Assembly: GCF_020009625.1 (NCBI RefSeq)
Contig: NZ_JAIHLP010000002.1
Span: 2,480,001 to 2,544,000 of the forward strand
Reading direction: 5' to 3'
Source: Leifsonia poae
GTDB lineage: Bacteria > Actinomycetota > Actinomycetes > Actinomycetales > Microbacteriaceae
DNA length: 64,000 bases
Of the stretch, positions 43,506-51,874 are shown in pieces. The stretch's first letter is position 1; each line of letters begins with the position of its first letter. A model generated the notes under the pieces. That model did no database searches, was not told the origin of the DNA, and saw only the letters and a list, made by a program, of their open reading frames with translations. The position numbers and the translations under genes were made by a program.

Positions 43506-45260
43506 GTGACCCGCCTGTTCAACGAGCCCGCGGCTTTTGCAGACGAAATGGTCGCCGGCTTCGTCGCGGCCAACCGGTCGTATGTGCGGCCGGTCTCCGG
43601 CGGCGTCGTGCGCCGCTCGCCGGCAGACCCCGGCTCGGTGTCCGTCGTCATCGGAGGAGGCTCCGGGCACTATCCGGCGTTCGGCGGACTCGTCGGTCCG
43701 GGTCTCGCGCACGGCGCCGCCCTGGGCAACCTGTTCGCCTCGCCGTCGGCGCGCGCCGTGCACAGCGTCGCCTCCGAGGTTGCGGGGGAAGGCGGGGTGC
43801 TCCTCACCTACGGCAACTATGCGGGCGACGTGCTGAACTTCGACGCCGCTCAGGAACAGTTGAGGGCGGAGGGCATCGCGTGCGAAACCGTCACGGTCAC
43901 CGACGATATCTCCAGCGCCCCGAGCACCGAGCGGGAGAAGCGGCGGGGTATCGCCGGCGACCTGACCGTCTTCAAGGTCGCCGCCGCCGCGGCCGATGCC
44001 GGCTACCCGCTCTCCGAGGTGGCGAGGGTCGCGCGTCTGGCCAATGAGGGCACCCGTTCGTTCGGTGTCGCCTTCACAGGATGCACGCTGCCCGGGGCCC
44101 AAGAGCCCCTCTTCTCCGTTCCCGGCGGTCGCATGGCGGTGGGCATGGGAATCCACGGCGAACCCGGGATCGACGAGGCCGACATCCCCTCGGCCGCCGA
44201 ACTCGCGACGCTGCTCGTCTCCTCCCTGCTCGCCGAGCTGCCCGACGGAATGGACTCGGTGGCCGGGCGACGAGTCGTCCCCCTCCTCAACGGGCTCGGT
44301 TCGGTGAAGTACGAGGAGCTGTTCGTGGTGTTCGGAACCGTCGCGCGCCTGCTCGACGAGGCCGGCGTCGTCACGGTCGACCCCCAGGTCGGGGAGTTCT
44401 GCACCAGTTTCGACATGGCGGGCGTCTCCCTCACGCTGTTCTGGCTGGATCCCGAGCTCGAGACCCTGTGGTCAGCCGCCTGCGACTCTCCCGCGTTCAA
44501 GCGTGGGTCGCGCGACGACCTCCGGATCGCGCCGGCCGGTTCGGAGGCAGCGGCGCCCCGCGCCGTCGTTGCCGAGCCCGAGCCCGCCCCCGACCCCGAG
44601 CCCGAGCCCGCCGACCCCGCCTCGATCGAGGCCGCGGCCCGCATCGTCCACCTGCTCGAGGTCGTCTGCGCCACCATCGACGAGAACGCCGACGAGCTTG
44701 GCCGCATCGATGCGGTCGCCGGCGACGGTGACCACGGCATCGGCATGCAACGCGGTGTCCACGCGGCGCTCGACGCCGCACGCAGCGCCGCCGAGGGTTC
44801 CGGCGCCGGCTCGGTGCTGACCCGTGCCGCGCATGCGTGGGCTGATCGGGCCGGCGGCACATCCGGCGCGCTCTGGGGGGTCGCGCTGCGCCGCCTCGGC
44901 GAGACGATCGGGGATGCGGCGGCACCGACTGCCGCGACGGTGAGCGCCGGGGTCACTGCTGCCGTCGACGGGGTCGTCGGCTACGGCAAGGCATCTTTGG
45001 GCGATAAGACGATGGTGGATGCGATGCTCCCGTTCCGGGATGCTCTCGCCTCCCACATCGCTGCCGGGCTCCCGAGCGCCTGGAACATCGCGGCCGATGT
45101 CGCCGTGGCTGCCGCCGCCGCGACGGCCGATCTGCTTCCGCGGTTGGGGCGGGCCCGGCCCCACGCTCTCAAGAGCGTGGGCACCCCCGACGCCGGCGCG
45201 CAGTCGTTCGCATTGATCGTGTCCGCCATCGCGCGGCATCTGAGCACGGGGAAGGGATGA
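43506..45260 (+). CDS. Fused DhaK-DhaL ATP-dependent keto-sugar kinase
   Basis: 584 residues. DhaK domain 1-335 with [15 protein letters not shown] and the substrate-binding histidine in [12 protein letters not shown] Pro/Glu linker ([14 protein letters not shown], about 358-371) follows, then the DhaL domain with the Mg-binding [16 protein letters not shown] and [10 protein letters not shown] single-chain ATP-using kinase of the dihydroxyacetone/erythrulose kinase type. GTG 43506 follows the previous stop by two bases. The next genes are RpiB-like and TIM-like isomerases, the set used by actinobacteria to turn erythrulose phosphates into erythrose 4-phosphate. Dihydroxyacetone, glyceraldehyde or apulose are other candidate substrates. 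Confidence 0.88.
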   Translation: MTRLFNEPAAFADEMVAGFVAANRSYVRPVSGGVVRRSPADPGSVSVVIGGGSGHYPAFGGLVGPGLAHGAALGNLFASPSARAVHSVASEVAGEGGVLLTYGNYAGDVLNFDAAQEQLRAEGIACETVTVTDDISSAPSTEREKRRGIAGDLTVFKVAAAAADAGYPLSEVARVARLANEGTRSFGVAFTGCTLPGAQEPLFSVPGGRMAVGMGIHGEPGIDEADIPSAAELATLLVSSLLAELPDGMDSVAGRRVVPLLNGLGSVKYEELFVVFGTVARLLDEAGVVTVDPQVGEFCTSFDMAGVSLTLFWLDPELETLWSAACDSPAFKRGSRDDLRIAPAGSEAAAPRAVVAEPEPAPDPEPEPADPASIEAAARIVHLLEVVCATIDENADELGRIDAVAGDGDHGIGMQRGVHAALDAARSAAEGSGAGSVLTRAAHAWADRAGGTSGALWGVALRRLGETIGDAAAPTAATVSAGVTAAVDGVVGYGKASLGDKTMVDAMLPFRDALASHIAAGLPSAWNIAADVAVAAAAATADLLPRLGRARPHALKSVGTPDAGAQSFALIVSAIARHLSTGKG

Positions 45261-45261
45261 C

Positions 45262-45732
45262 ATGACGAAGCCTCTGCGCCTCGTCGTCGGCAGTGACGAT
45301 GCCGGCTTCGACTATAAGGAGATCCTCAAAGGCGACATGCGGAACAGCCTGCTCGTCGAGTCCGTCGTCGACGTCGGCGTGGACGACAGCGGGCACACGT
45401 CTTACCCTCGGGTTGCGATCCGCGCCGCCGACCTCGTCGCCGCCGGCGAGGCCGACCGTGCACTGCTGGTGTGCGGAACCGGGCTGGGGGTGGCCATCTC
45501 GGCCAACAAGGTGCCGGGCATCCGAGCCGTCACCGCTCACGACAGCTTCTCCGTCGAGCGGGCCGTGTTGTCGAACAACGCCCAGGTGCTGTGCTTCGGT
45601 CAGCGCGTGATCGGGATCGAATTGGCCCGCAGGCTCGCGGGCGAGTGGCTGACCTACCGCTTCGATGAGGCGAGCGCGAGCGCGGAGAAGGTGGCCGACA
45701 TCGACCGCTACGAGTCCGCCGGAAGCTGCTGA
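45262..45732 (+). CDS. RpiB/LacAB-family sugar-phosphate isomerase
   Basis: 156 residues. The phosphate and ring-opening motifs are [11 protein letters not shown] and the catalytic Cys is in [22 protein letters not shown]. Interconverts aldose and ketose phosphates; in tetritol pathways an RpiB homologue makes D-erythrose 4-phosphate from D-erythrulose 4-phosphate. ATG 45262 starts one base after the kinase stop. Ribose-5-phosphate isomerase activity cannot be excluded, but the operon context argues for a dedicated catabolic enzyme. Confidence 0.88.
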   Translation: MTKPLRLVVGSDDAGFDYKEILKGDMRNSLLVESVVDVGVDDSGHTSYPRVAIRAADLVAAGEADRALLVCGTGLGVAISANKVPGIRAVTAHDSFSVERAVLSNNAQVLCFGQRVIGIELARRLAGEWLTYRFDEASASAEKVADIDRYESAGSC

Positions 45733-45740
45733 GTCGCTCC

Positions 45741-46532
45741 GTGAACAGAGGAGGAGCGGGAGCGGGAGCCCGACGCCTCACTGTCGGTGTGAGCTTGAAG
45801 ATGTATTTCGGGCTCGAACGTACGCGTGAGTACTGCCGCGCGGTCGCCGAATTGGCCAGCCGGCATCCGGCTGTGGTCTCCGGCGCGATCGAGCTGTTCG
45901 TCATCCCGAGCACCCCGTTCCTGACCGAGGCCAGGCTCGCTCTGGGCGACACCCCCGTTCGGCTCGGCGCACAGAATCTGCACTGGGCCGACGAGGGTGC
46001 CTTCACCGGCGAAGTGGGCGGCCCGCAGTTGGTCGAGGTCGGCGCAGAACTGGTCGAGGTCGGCCATGCCGAGCGCCGCCGCCTGTTCGGCGAGACGGAG
46101 GAGGTCGTCGCCCTCAAGTCCGCCGCCGCGCTCCGGGCCGGCCTCGTTCCGGTGGTCTGCGTCGGTGAGCCCGAGCGGGCGACACCGGATGCGGCGGCCG
46201 CCGTCGTCGGGCGGCAGGTCCGCTCCGCCCTGGCCGACGCCGGCCCGGGGCGGGTGATCGTCGCCTACGAGCCGGTGTGGGCGATCGGCGCCGCCGAACC
46301 GGCCGAGGCCGGGCATGTCCGTGCGGTGAGCACGCACGTGTCGACTCTGCTGGGCGGGCTTCCCGGTCGCACCGGGAGCACGGTCGTCTACGGCGGAAGC
46401 GCAGGCCCCGGCCTGCTCGGGGAACTCTTCCCTCATGTCGGCGGCCTGTTCCTCGGCCGGTTCGCCCACGACCCGTCCGGCCTGCACCGCGTGCTCGATG
46501 ATGCAGCGGATTGTCTGCGCATCCCACGCTGA
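45741..46532 (+). CDS. Triosephosphate-isomerase-family sugar-phosphate isomerase
   Basis: 263 residues. Catalytic Lys in VSLKMYFG (housekeeping TIM has NWKMN), His in VEVGHAERRR and Glu in VAYEPVWAIG; phosphate loop VVYGGSAGPG. The altered N-terminal motif marks the paralogue group that isomerises L-erythrulose 1-phosphate (LerI/EryH type). GTG 45741 starts eight bases after the RpiB stop. Last gene of the GntR-controlled operon. Confidence 0.86.
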   Translation: MNRGGAGAGARRLTVGVSLKMYFGLERTREYCRAVAELASRHPAVVSGAIELFVIPSTPFLTEARLALGDTPVRLGAQNLHWADEGAFTGEVGGPQLVEVGAELVEVGHAERRRLFGETEEVVALKSAAALRAGLVPVVCVGEPERATPDAAAAVVGRQVRSALADAGPGRVIVAYEPVWAIGAAEPAEAGHVRAVSTHVSTLLGGLPGRTGSTVVYGGSAGPGLLGELFPHVGGLFLGRFAHDPSGLHRVLDDAADCLRIPR

Positions 46533-46572
46533 GCCGTCCGGGCTTGTCACCTGTGATGATTCCGTTAGGAAC

Positions 46573-46590
46573 TTTCACAAATTTGTGAAA
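46573..46590. promoter_or_regulatory. 18-bp palindromic operator TTTCACAAATTTGTGAAA
   Basis: Perfect palindrome covering the -35 (TTCACA, 46574-46579) of the ABC exporter promoter, 17 bases before the -10. Likely bound by the MarR/GbsR protein encoded third in the operon. Confidence 0.72.
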
Positions 46591-46596
46591 TGAGCG

Positions 46597-46602
46597 TAGA
46601 GT
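46597..46602 (+). promoter_or_regulatory. Predicted -10 box of the ABC exporter operon
   Basis: TAGAGT, seven bases before ATG 46610, with TTCACA correctly spaced upstream. Confidence 0.55.
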
Positions 46603-46609
46603 CCCGCTC

Positions 46610-47533
46610 ATGAACACAGTGATTGAGGCCGTCGGCCTCGAGAAGCGCTTCGGCCGTGTGCGGGCCCTCGACGGGCTCGACCTCTCCGTCACCGCGGGGG
46701 AGGTTCACGGATTCCTCGGACCGAACGGTGCGGGGAAGTCGACGACCATCCGCATTCTGCTGGGTCTGGCGAAGACCAGCGGCGGCACCGCCGCCCTGTT
46801 CGGGCGTGACCCGTGGAAGGACGCGGTGGAGCTGCACCGCCGCCTCGCCTACGTTCCTGGCGACGTCAACCTGTGGCCGAACCTCTCCGGCGGCGAAGCG
46901 ATCGACCTGCTCGCCCGGCTGCGCGGGGGGACGACCGACAAGGCCGTGTACGCCGAGCGCAAGAAGCGGCTGGTGGAGGTGTTCCAGCTCGACCCCTCCA
47001 AGAAGGGCCGCGCATACTCGAAGGGGAACCGGCAGAAGGTGGCTCTGGTCGCCGCCTTCGCCACCCCGGCCGACCTCTACATCCTCGACGAGCCGACGAG
47101 CGGACTCGACCCGCTGATGGAGGCGACCTTCAACGCGGAAGTCGCCCGGGTGGCCGCCGAGGGCGCGACGGTCCTGCTCTCCAGTCACATCCTGTCCGAG
47201 GTAGAGCTGCTCTGCGACCGCGTGAGCATCATCCGTTCGGGCAAAACCGTCGAGACGGGAACCCTCGCCGACCTGAGGCACCTCACCCGCACCGAGATCG
47301 CGTTCGCGTCCGAAGGTGTGAGCGAGGCGCAGCTCGCGAGCATCCCGAACGCGCACGACCTGCACACCGACAACGGTCGGGTGCGCTTCACGGCCGACAG
47401 CGACAAGCTCCCCGGAGTGCTCTCGGCGCTCGCCGGCCTCGAAACGCAGGGTCTGACGGTGGCGCCACCGTCACTCGAAGAGCTGTTCTTGCGCCACTAC
47501 GGCGACGAACTGGCGGAGGCGAACGCACGATGA
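46610..47533 (+). CDS. ABC exporter ATP-binding protein
   Basis: 307 residues, DrrA-like. Walker A GPNGAGKSTT, signature AYSKGNRQKVALVAAF (a degenerate LSGGQ), Walker B LYILDEPTSGLDP, and a C-terminal accessory region. ATG 46610, no Shine-Dalgarno, fits leaderless translation. Its stop overlaps the permease start (ATGA). Probably exports a drug, lipid or antibiotic-like molecule. Confidence 0.92.
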   Translation: MNTVIEAVGLEKRFGRVRALDGLDLSVTAGEVHGFLGPNGAGKSTTIRILLGLAKTSGGTAALFGRDPWKDAVELHRRLAYVPGDVNLWPNLSGGEAIDLLARLRGGTTDKAVYAERKKRLVEVFQLDPSKKGRAYSKGNRQKVALVAAFATPADLYILDEPTSGLDPLMEATFNAEVARVAAEGATVLLSSHILSEVELLCDRVSIIRSGKTVETGTLADLRHLTRTEIAFASEGVSEAQLASIPNAHDLHTDNGRVRFTADSDKLPGVLSALAGLETQGLTVAPPSLEELFLRHYGDELAEANAR

Positions 47534-49227
47534 GCGCGACCGTGCAGGCGCCGGCCGCGCGCCACGAACGAGAACGGGCGACCGCCGGCGGCGGAACGCT
47601 CACAACGCTGAGCGTCCTCCTCCGGCAACGGTTGCGCCGCGACCGCTGGCAGCTGCTCATCTGGCTGCTGTGCATCGCGCTGCTCGCCGCGTTCTCGGCG
47701 GCCAGCATTCAGAACACGTACGGGGATGCCACGGGCCGCGTCGAATTGGTGCACCTCGCCATCGCGAACCCCGCCATCCTCATGCTGCGAGGACTGCCGC
47801 AGGGCACCGGGCTCGCCTCCGTCACCTTCTTCGAGATCTTCACCTTCCTGGCACTGCTCGCCGGACTGATGAGCACGTTCCTCGCCGTGCGGCATTCGCG
47901 CGCCGAGGAGGAGACCGGGCGGGCCGAACTCGTGGCCTCGACGCCGGCCGCGCGCATCCTTCCCACTGTGGCCACCCTCGTGCACGGCGTGATTGCCAAT
48001 GTGCTGCTGGCCCTGTTCACGGCGCTCGGCTTCATGGCCGCCGGGCTGCCGGCCGCCGGGTCGTTCGTGGCGGGGGCCGCGACCGGCGGCGCCGGCATCG
48101 CCTTCCTCGCGGTCGGCCTGCTGCTGGCGCAGCTCATGATGACCTCGCGTGGAGCCAACGGGTTCGCCTCCGCCGTCGTTGTGCTCGCTTACCTGTTTCG
48201 CGGAATCGGGGATGCGACCGGAACGGTAACCGCCGACGGCACCCACATGATCAGCTCCTGGCCCTCCTGGCTGAGCCCGATCGGCTGGGGGGAGCAGACC
48301 GCGGCCTACACCGCGAACGACGGCCGCCCGCTGCTGCTCGACCTCGGCCTCGCCGTGGTGCTGATGGCCATCGTCTTCGCCCTGCAGTCCGTGCGCGACA
48401 GCGGTGCCGGCCTCATCCCCGAGCGTGCCGGCCGGCGGGATGCGCGCGCCACCCTGTCGGGTCCGCTCGGCCTGGCCTGGCGGTTGCAATGGCCGACCAT
48501 TCTCGGCTGGACGGTCGGCGGCCTGTTCACCGGCCTCCTCGCCGGCGCGCTCGGCAGCGTCGTGAGCTCGTCGATCGCCAACGATCCGAGCCTGGCCAGC
48601 ATCCGCAAGGCTCTGGGGGCGATCGGCTCGGGCGGCACCGGTCCGCTCACGCAGATCTTCATCAGCGCCATCTTCTCCATCGTGGGAGTGCTCGCCGCCG
48701 CCTGCGCGACGCAGATCGTCATCCGACTGCGCCAGGAGGAGTCCGCCGGCGCCGCCGAGGTGATGATGTCCACACCGCTCTCCCGAGTGCGCTGGCTGTT
48801 CTCCTTCCTGTTCATCGGCCTCGTCGCGATCGTTCTCGTGCTGCTGGCGGCCGGGCTCGCCTCGGGCCTCTCGGCGCTGTCGGCCGGCGAGAGCGCCTCG
48901 GTGCTCGGCGACTCGTTCGCGGCGGCGGCCGCTCAGCTCCCGGTGGCGCTCGTCTATCTCGGCGTGCTCGCACTCGTGTTCGCCGCGGTGCCGTCGTGGA
49001 CGGTCGGGCTCTCCTGGAGTCTCCTCGGCCTCGGCGCCTTCTTCGGTATCTTCGGCTCCCTGGTCGGGCTGCCCACGTGGTTACACGACCTCTCGCCGTT
49101 CAGCCACGCACCCGTCGTGGCGGGCACGCCCGACTGGAGCGGCGGCTACTGGATGTTCGGCATCGCCATCGTGGCCGCCGCCATCGCCGCGGTGCTGGTG
49201 CGCCGCCGGGACTTCGCAATCGGGTGA
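47530..49227 (+). CDS. ABC exporter permease (large, polyketide-antibiotic-transporter type)
   Basis: 565 residues with about twelve membrane helices in two similar halves. Each half contains the loop RAEEETGRAELVASTPAAR or RQEESAGAAEVMMSTPLSR, showing an internal duplication of an ABC-2 permease. ATG 47530 is coupled to the ATPase. Members are annotated as polyketide antibiotic transporters; cargo unknown. Confidence 0.9.
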   Translation: MSATVQAPAARHERERATAGGGTLTTLSVLLRQRLRRDRWQLLIWLLCIALLAAFSAASIQNTYGDATGRVELVHLAIANPAILMLRGLPQGTGLASVTFFEIFTFLALLAGLMSTFLAVRHSRAEEETGRAELVASTPAARILPTVATLVHGVIANVLLALFTALGFMAAGLPAAGSFVAGAATGGAGIAFLAVGLLLAQLMMTSRGANGFASAVVVLAYLFRGIGDATGTVTADGTHMISSWPSWLSPIGWGEQTAAYTANDGRPLLLDLGLAVVLMAIVFALQSVRDSGAGLIPERAGRRDARATLSGPLGLAWRLQWPTILGWTVGGLFTGLLAGALGSVVSSSIANDPSLASIRKALGAIGSGGTGPLTQIFISAIFSIVGVLAAACATQIVIRLRQEESAGAAEVMMSTPLSRVRWLFSFLFIGLVAIVLVLLAAGLASGLSALSAGESASVLGDSFAAAAAQLPVALVYLGVLALVFAAVPSWTVGLSWSLLGLGAFFGIFGSLVGLPTWLHDLSPFSHAPVVAGTPDWSGGYWMFGIAIVAAAIAAVLVRRRDFAIG

Positions 49228-49252
49228 ACGGACGAACTGAAAGGATGGCGAC

Positions 49253-49729
49253 ATGGCCGAGAACGAGCAAGCGCTGAACGATGTCGTCGAACGCTCGGCC
49301 GCCATCCTCACCTCGGCCGGCTTCCCCAAGATGCCGGCCCGCGTGGTGATGGCCCTCACCGTCGAGGAGAGCGGCGGCCTCACCGCCGTCGAGCTGAGCG
49401 AACAGCTCGGCGTGAGCGCGGCCGCCATCTCGGGTGCTGTGCGCTACCTCCAGCAGATCGGCATCGTCCGTCGCGTTGCGCAGACCGGCAGTCGCCGCGA
49501 CCGCTACGAGCTCCCCGAAGACCCCTGGTACGCCGCCCTTGCCAGCAAGAACGAGATCTACGAGGTGCTGGCCGCCCAGGCGGATGCGGGGGCGGCCAGC
49601 ATCACCGACCCCACCTCCATCGCGCGCGCACGCCTGCTGGAGATGGCTGATTTCTACCGCTTCTTCGGCCGCCGCGTGCCCGAACTCCTCGAAGAGTGGG
49701 AACAGCTGCGCTCCGACCAGGCCGACTGA
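49253..49729 (+). CDS. GbsR/MarR-family transcriptional regulator
   Basis: 158 residues. Winged HTH with LTAVELSEQLGVSAAAISGAVRYLQQIGIVRR, wing VAQTGSRRDRYEL, and a C-terminal dimerisation helix pair (ARARLLEMADFYRFFGRRVPELLEEWEQL). ATG 49253 has GAAAGGA six to seven bases upstream and follows the permease by 25 bases, so it belongs to the exporter operon. Likely to bind the 18-bp palindrome at 46573 and lift repression when the exporter's cargo is sensed. Confidence 0.92.
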   Translation: MAENEQALNDVVERSAAILTSAGFPKMPARVVMALTVEESGGLTAVELSEQLGVSAAAISGAVRYLQQIGIVRRVAQTGSRRDRYELPEDPWYAALASKNEIYEVLAAQADAGAASITDPTSIARARLLEMADFYRFFGRRVPELLEEWEQLRSDQAD

Positions 49730-49797
49730 CCCCCCCCAACTCCCCCCTCCCTCCATGCGAGCTGGGAAGTCTTCGTAACCTCTCAGCTTGTGGGAGG

Positions 49798-49893
49798 ATG
49801 GCTCAACTCAGACGCCAGAGCAGTTCTCGACGGCCGCTGCAGAGTCGCAGTGGGAGGGTCGCCGGAGGTCGCTCGGCGTTCCGGCGTTCTTAA
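49798..49893 (+). CDS. Possible Arg-rich leader peptide before the amino acid permease
   Basis: 31-codon frame with nine Arg and eight Ser residues (MAQLRRQSSSRRPLQS...). It ends with TAA at 49891, which touches the AAAGGAGAG Shine-Dalgarno of the permease, so its translation could affect the permease. GGGAGG is directly against the ATG, which is too close for a good site, and Arg codons are cheap in GC-rich DNA. Weak call. Confidence 0.22.
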   Translation: MAQLRRQSSSRRPLQSRSGRVAGGRSAFRRS

Positions 49894-49903
49894 AGGAGAG
49901 AAC

Positions 49904-51313
49904 ATGACGACGACATCGGCGCCCGCGACCGCTTCGGGGGCACGGCTGAAGCGGAATCTCGGGTTGTGGGCGATCGTGGGCCTCGGGCTCGGCTACATGA
50001 CGCCGACCGTCGTCTTCGACACGTTCGGGATGGTGTCGCGGGACACGAACAATGTCGTTCCTTCCGCATATCTGGTTGCCCTCATCGTGATGATGTTCAC
50101 GGCGGTGAGCTACGGCAAGATGGCCGGTGCCATCCCGAGCGCGGGGTCGGCTTACACCTATGTGCGTGAGTCCGTGCATCCGAATGTCGGGTTCATGGTG
50201 GGCTGGACCTCCCTGATCGACTACGTGCTGCTGCCGATGGTGAACTGCCTCATCATCCGCAGCTACCTGGGGGCGCTGTTCCCCGAGGTTCCCGGCTGGA
50301 TCTGGGTGGTCATCTATTGCGCGGTCGTCACCACCGTCATCTACCTGACGATGCGCGGCACCTCGAACATCAACATGATCCTCCTCGTGTTCTCGATCGT
50401 CGTGATGGCCGTGTTCGTGGTCATGGTCATCGCCCAGCTGATGCGCGGCGAGGGTCAGGGCACCGTCGCCTCCGTGCAGCCGTTCTTCCACGATGCGGTC
50501 ACCCTCGGCGCGGTTCTCACAGGTGCGACGATCGTCTGTTTCTCGTTCATCGGGTTCGACGCGGTCACGATGTACGCCGAGGAAGCGAAGAGCCCCAAGA
50601 TCATGCCGAAGGCGATCCTCTACACCGTCATCATCGGCGGCGCGATCTTCCTCATCACCGCCTACTTCACCCAGCTTCGGTTCCCGTCATCGAGCGCGTT
50701 CCCTCAGGAGGCGATCGAAGACAGCACCCTCCCCGAGATCGGCTTACAGGTCGGCGGCCCCACGCTCCAGGCCGTGCTCACGGCGGCCGGGTTCGCGGCG
50801 ACACTCGCCTCCGGTCTGGCGTCGCACGCGTCGGTGTCCCGGATGCTGCTGGTGATGGGCCGCAACAACGTGCTGCCCCGTAGGTTCTTCGGCCACATCA
50901 ACGCGAAGACGCACACGCCGACGTTCAACATCGTGCTCGTCGGACTGATCAGCCTGCTGGCGGCGGCGTTCACCCTGGAGATGATCGCGGCGTTCATCAA
51001 CTTCGGCGCTCTGATCGCGTTCACCTTCGTGAACGTGTCGGTGATCGCCTGGTTCGCCATCCGCAAGGGCCGCCGTCACACGGTGAAGGACATCTTCACG
51101 TTCATCGTCCTGCCGGGGATCGGCATGCTGCTGACCGGGGTGCTGTGGGCGAATCTGCACGTAGACGCATTGATCGGCGGCAGCATCTGGATGGGCATCG
51201 GCCTGATCTACCTGCTCGTGCTCACCAGGGGCTTCCGCCGCAAGGTCGCCGCCTTCGACGAGAACCAGCCTGTCACCGGCTTCAGCAAGGCCATCAAAAC
51301 CGACGAGAAGTAG
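49904..51313 (+). CDS. APC-family amino acid permease
   Basis: 469 residues with twelve predicted membrane helices. The TM1 motif GLWAIVGLGLGYMTPTVVFDTFG with its unwound Gly-rich stretch and FSFIGFDAVTMYAEEAKSPKIMPKAI in TM6-loop are characteristic. AAAGGAGAG lies three to eight bases before ATG 49904. Related to PotE/YveA-type carriers; amino acid or polyamine substrate undetermined. The 174-base gap upstream contains a C-rich run after the regulator and a possible leader peptide. Confidence 0.9.
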   Translation: MTTTSAPATASGARLKRNLGLWAIVGLGLGYMTPTVVFDTFGMVSRDTNNVVPSAYLVALIVMMFTAVSYGKMAGAIPSAGSAYTYVRESVHPNVGFMVGWTSLIDYVLLPMVNCLIIRSYLGALFPEVPGWIWVVIYCAVVTTVIYLTMRGTSNINMILLVFSIVVMAVFVVMVIAQLMRGEGQGTVASVQPFFHDAVTLGAVLTGATIVCFSFIGFDAVTMYAEEAKSPKIMPKAILYTVIIGGAIFLITAYFTQLRFPSSSAFPQEAIEDSTLPEIGLQVGGPTLQAVLTAAGFAATLASGLASHASVSRMLLVMGRNNVLPRRFFGHINAKTHTPTFNIVLVGLISLLAAAFTLEMIAAFINFGALIAFTFVNVSVIAWFAIRKGRRHTVKDIFTFIVLPGIGMLLTGVLWANLHVDALIGGSIWMGIGLIYLLVLTRGFRRKVAAFDENQPVTGFSKAIKTDEK

Positions 51314-51406
51314 GGGAACGGCGAGCCGGGCGGGCCGGGGGACAGGCATGTGACAGGCTGGCCCCGGCCCCACGAACGGCGGGGCAGCACCACCAGGGGG
51401 CCCCTC

Positions 51407-51865
51407 ATGCGTTTCGTGTCGGTCGGTCAGAAGACGATCGTCGTGGGGGTGCTCCTCGGCGTGAACCTCCTCCTGATGCTTCTGCTGAACGCGTTCGGCT
51501 GGGAGCCGGGGTCGATCGTCCTCTCGCTCCTGCAACTGGCCGGCTGGTATCTGGCCTCGCGGATGTTCCGGGGCGCCGGCGAGGATGTCGCGCGGGCAAG
51601 GCCGTGGTGGCGGATGACGGCGAAGCCCCTGCTGAGCGGAGTGCTCGGCGCCGGCTACGCGCTGCTGGCCGCCGTGAACCTGGTCTTCTCCCTGCTCGGC
51701 TACGGCAGCGCATCCGGAACAGTGTCGGTGCTCGTGCAGGCGGCGCTCGCAACGCTGTTCCTGAACTCGTACCGGCGGTTGCGGCGCGGCGACGGCACCC
51801 ACGACGCGCGGCCGCGCCAGGCGGCTGCGGCCGGGCCCTCGGCCCGAAGGGTGTCCAACCCGTAG
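51407..51865 (+). CDS. Small four-helix membrane protein, unknown function
   Basis: 152 residues. Four hydrophobic segments: TIVVGVLLGVNLLLMLLL, SIVLSLLQLAGWYLA, PLLSGVLGAGYALLAAVNLV and VSVLVQAALATLFLN. Basic, probably disordered tail of about 35 residues. ATG 51407 with CAGGGGG upstream. No recognised domain. Sits between the permease and the M13 peptidase gene, nine bases before the latter. Confidence 0.6.
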   Translation: MRFVSVGQKTIVVGVLLGVNLLLMLLLNAFGWEPGSIVLSLLQLAGWYLASRMFRGAGEDVARARPWWRMTAKPLLSGVLGAGYALLAAVNLVFSLLGYGSASGTVSVLVQAALATLFLNSYRRLRRGDGTHDARPRQAAAAGPSARRVSNP

Positions 51866-51868
51866 GCT
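51863..51868 (+). promoter_or_regulatory. Predicted -10 box of the M13 peptidase gene
   Basis: TAGGCT, six bases before ATG 51875, inside the stop region of the preceding gene. CAGG directly before the ATG could act as a short Shine-Dalgarno instead. Confidence 0.4.
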
Positions 51869-51874
51869 GGCAGG

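Noticed and set aside
49730..49903. Riboswitch in the leader of the amino acid permease
   Set aside because: No known aptamer consensus could be matched by eye; only a possible leader peptide and a C-rich run are visible.
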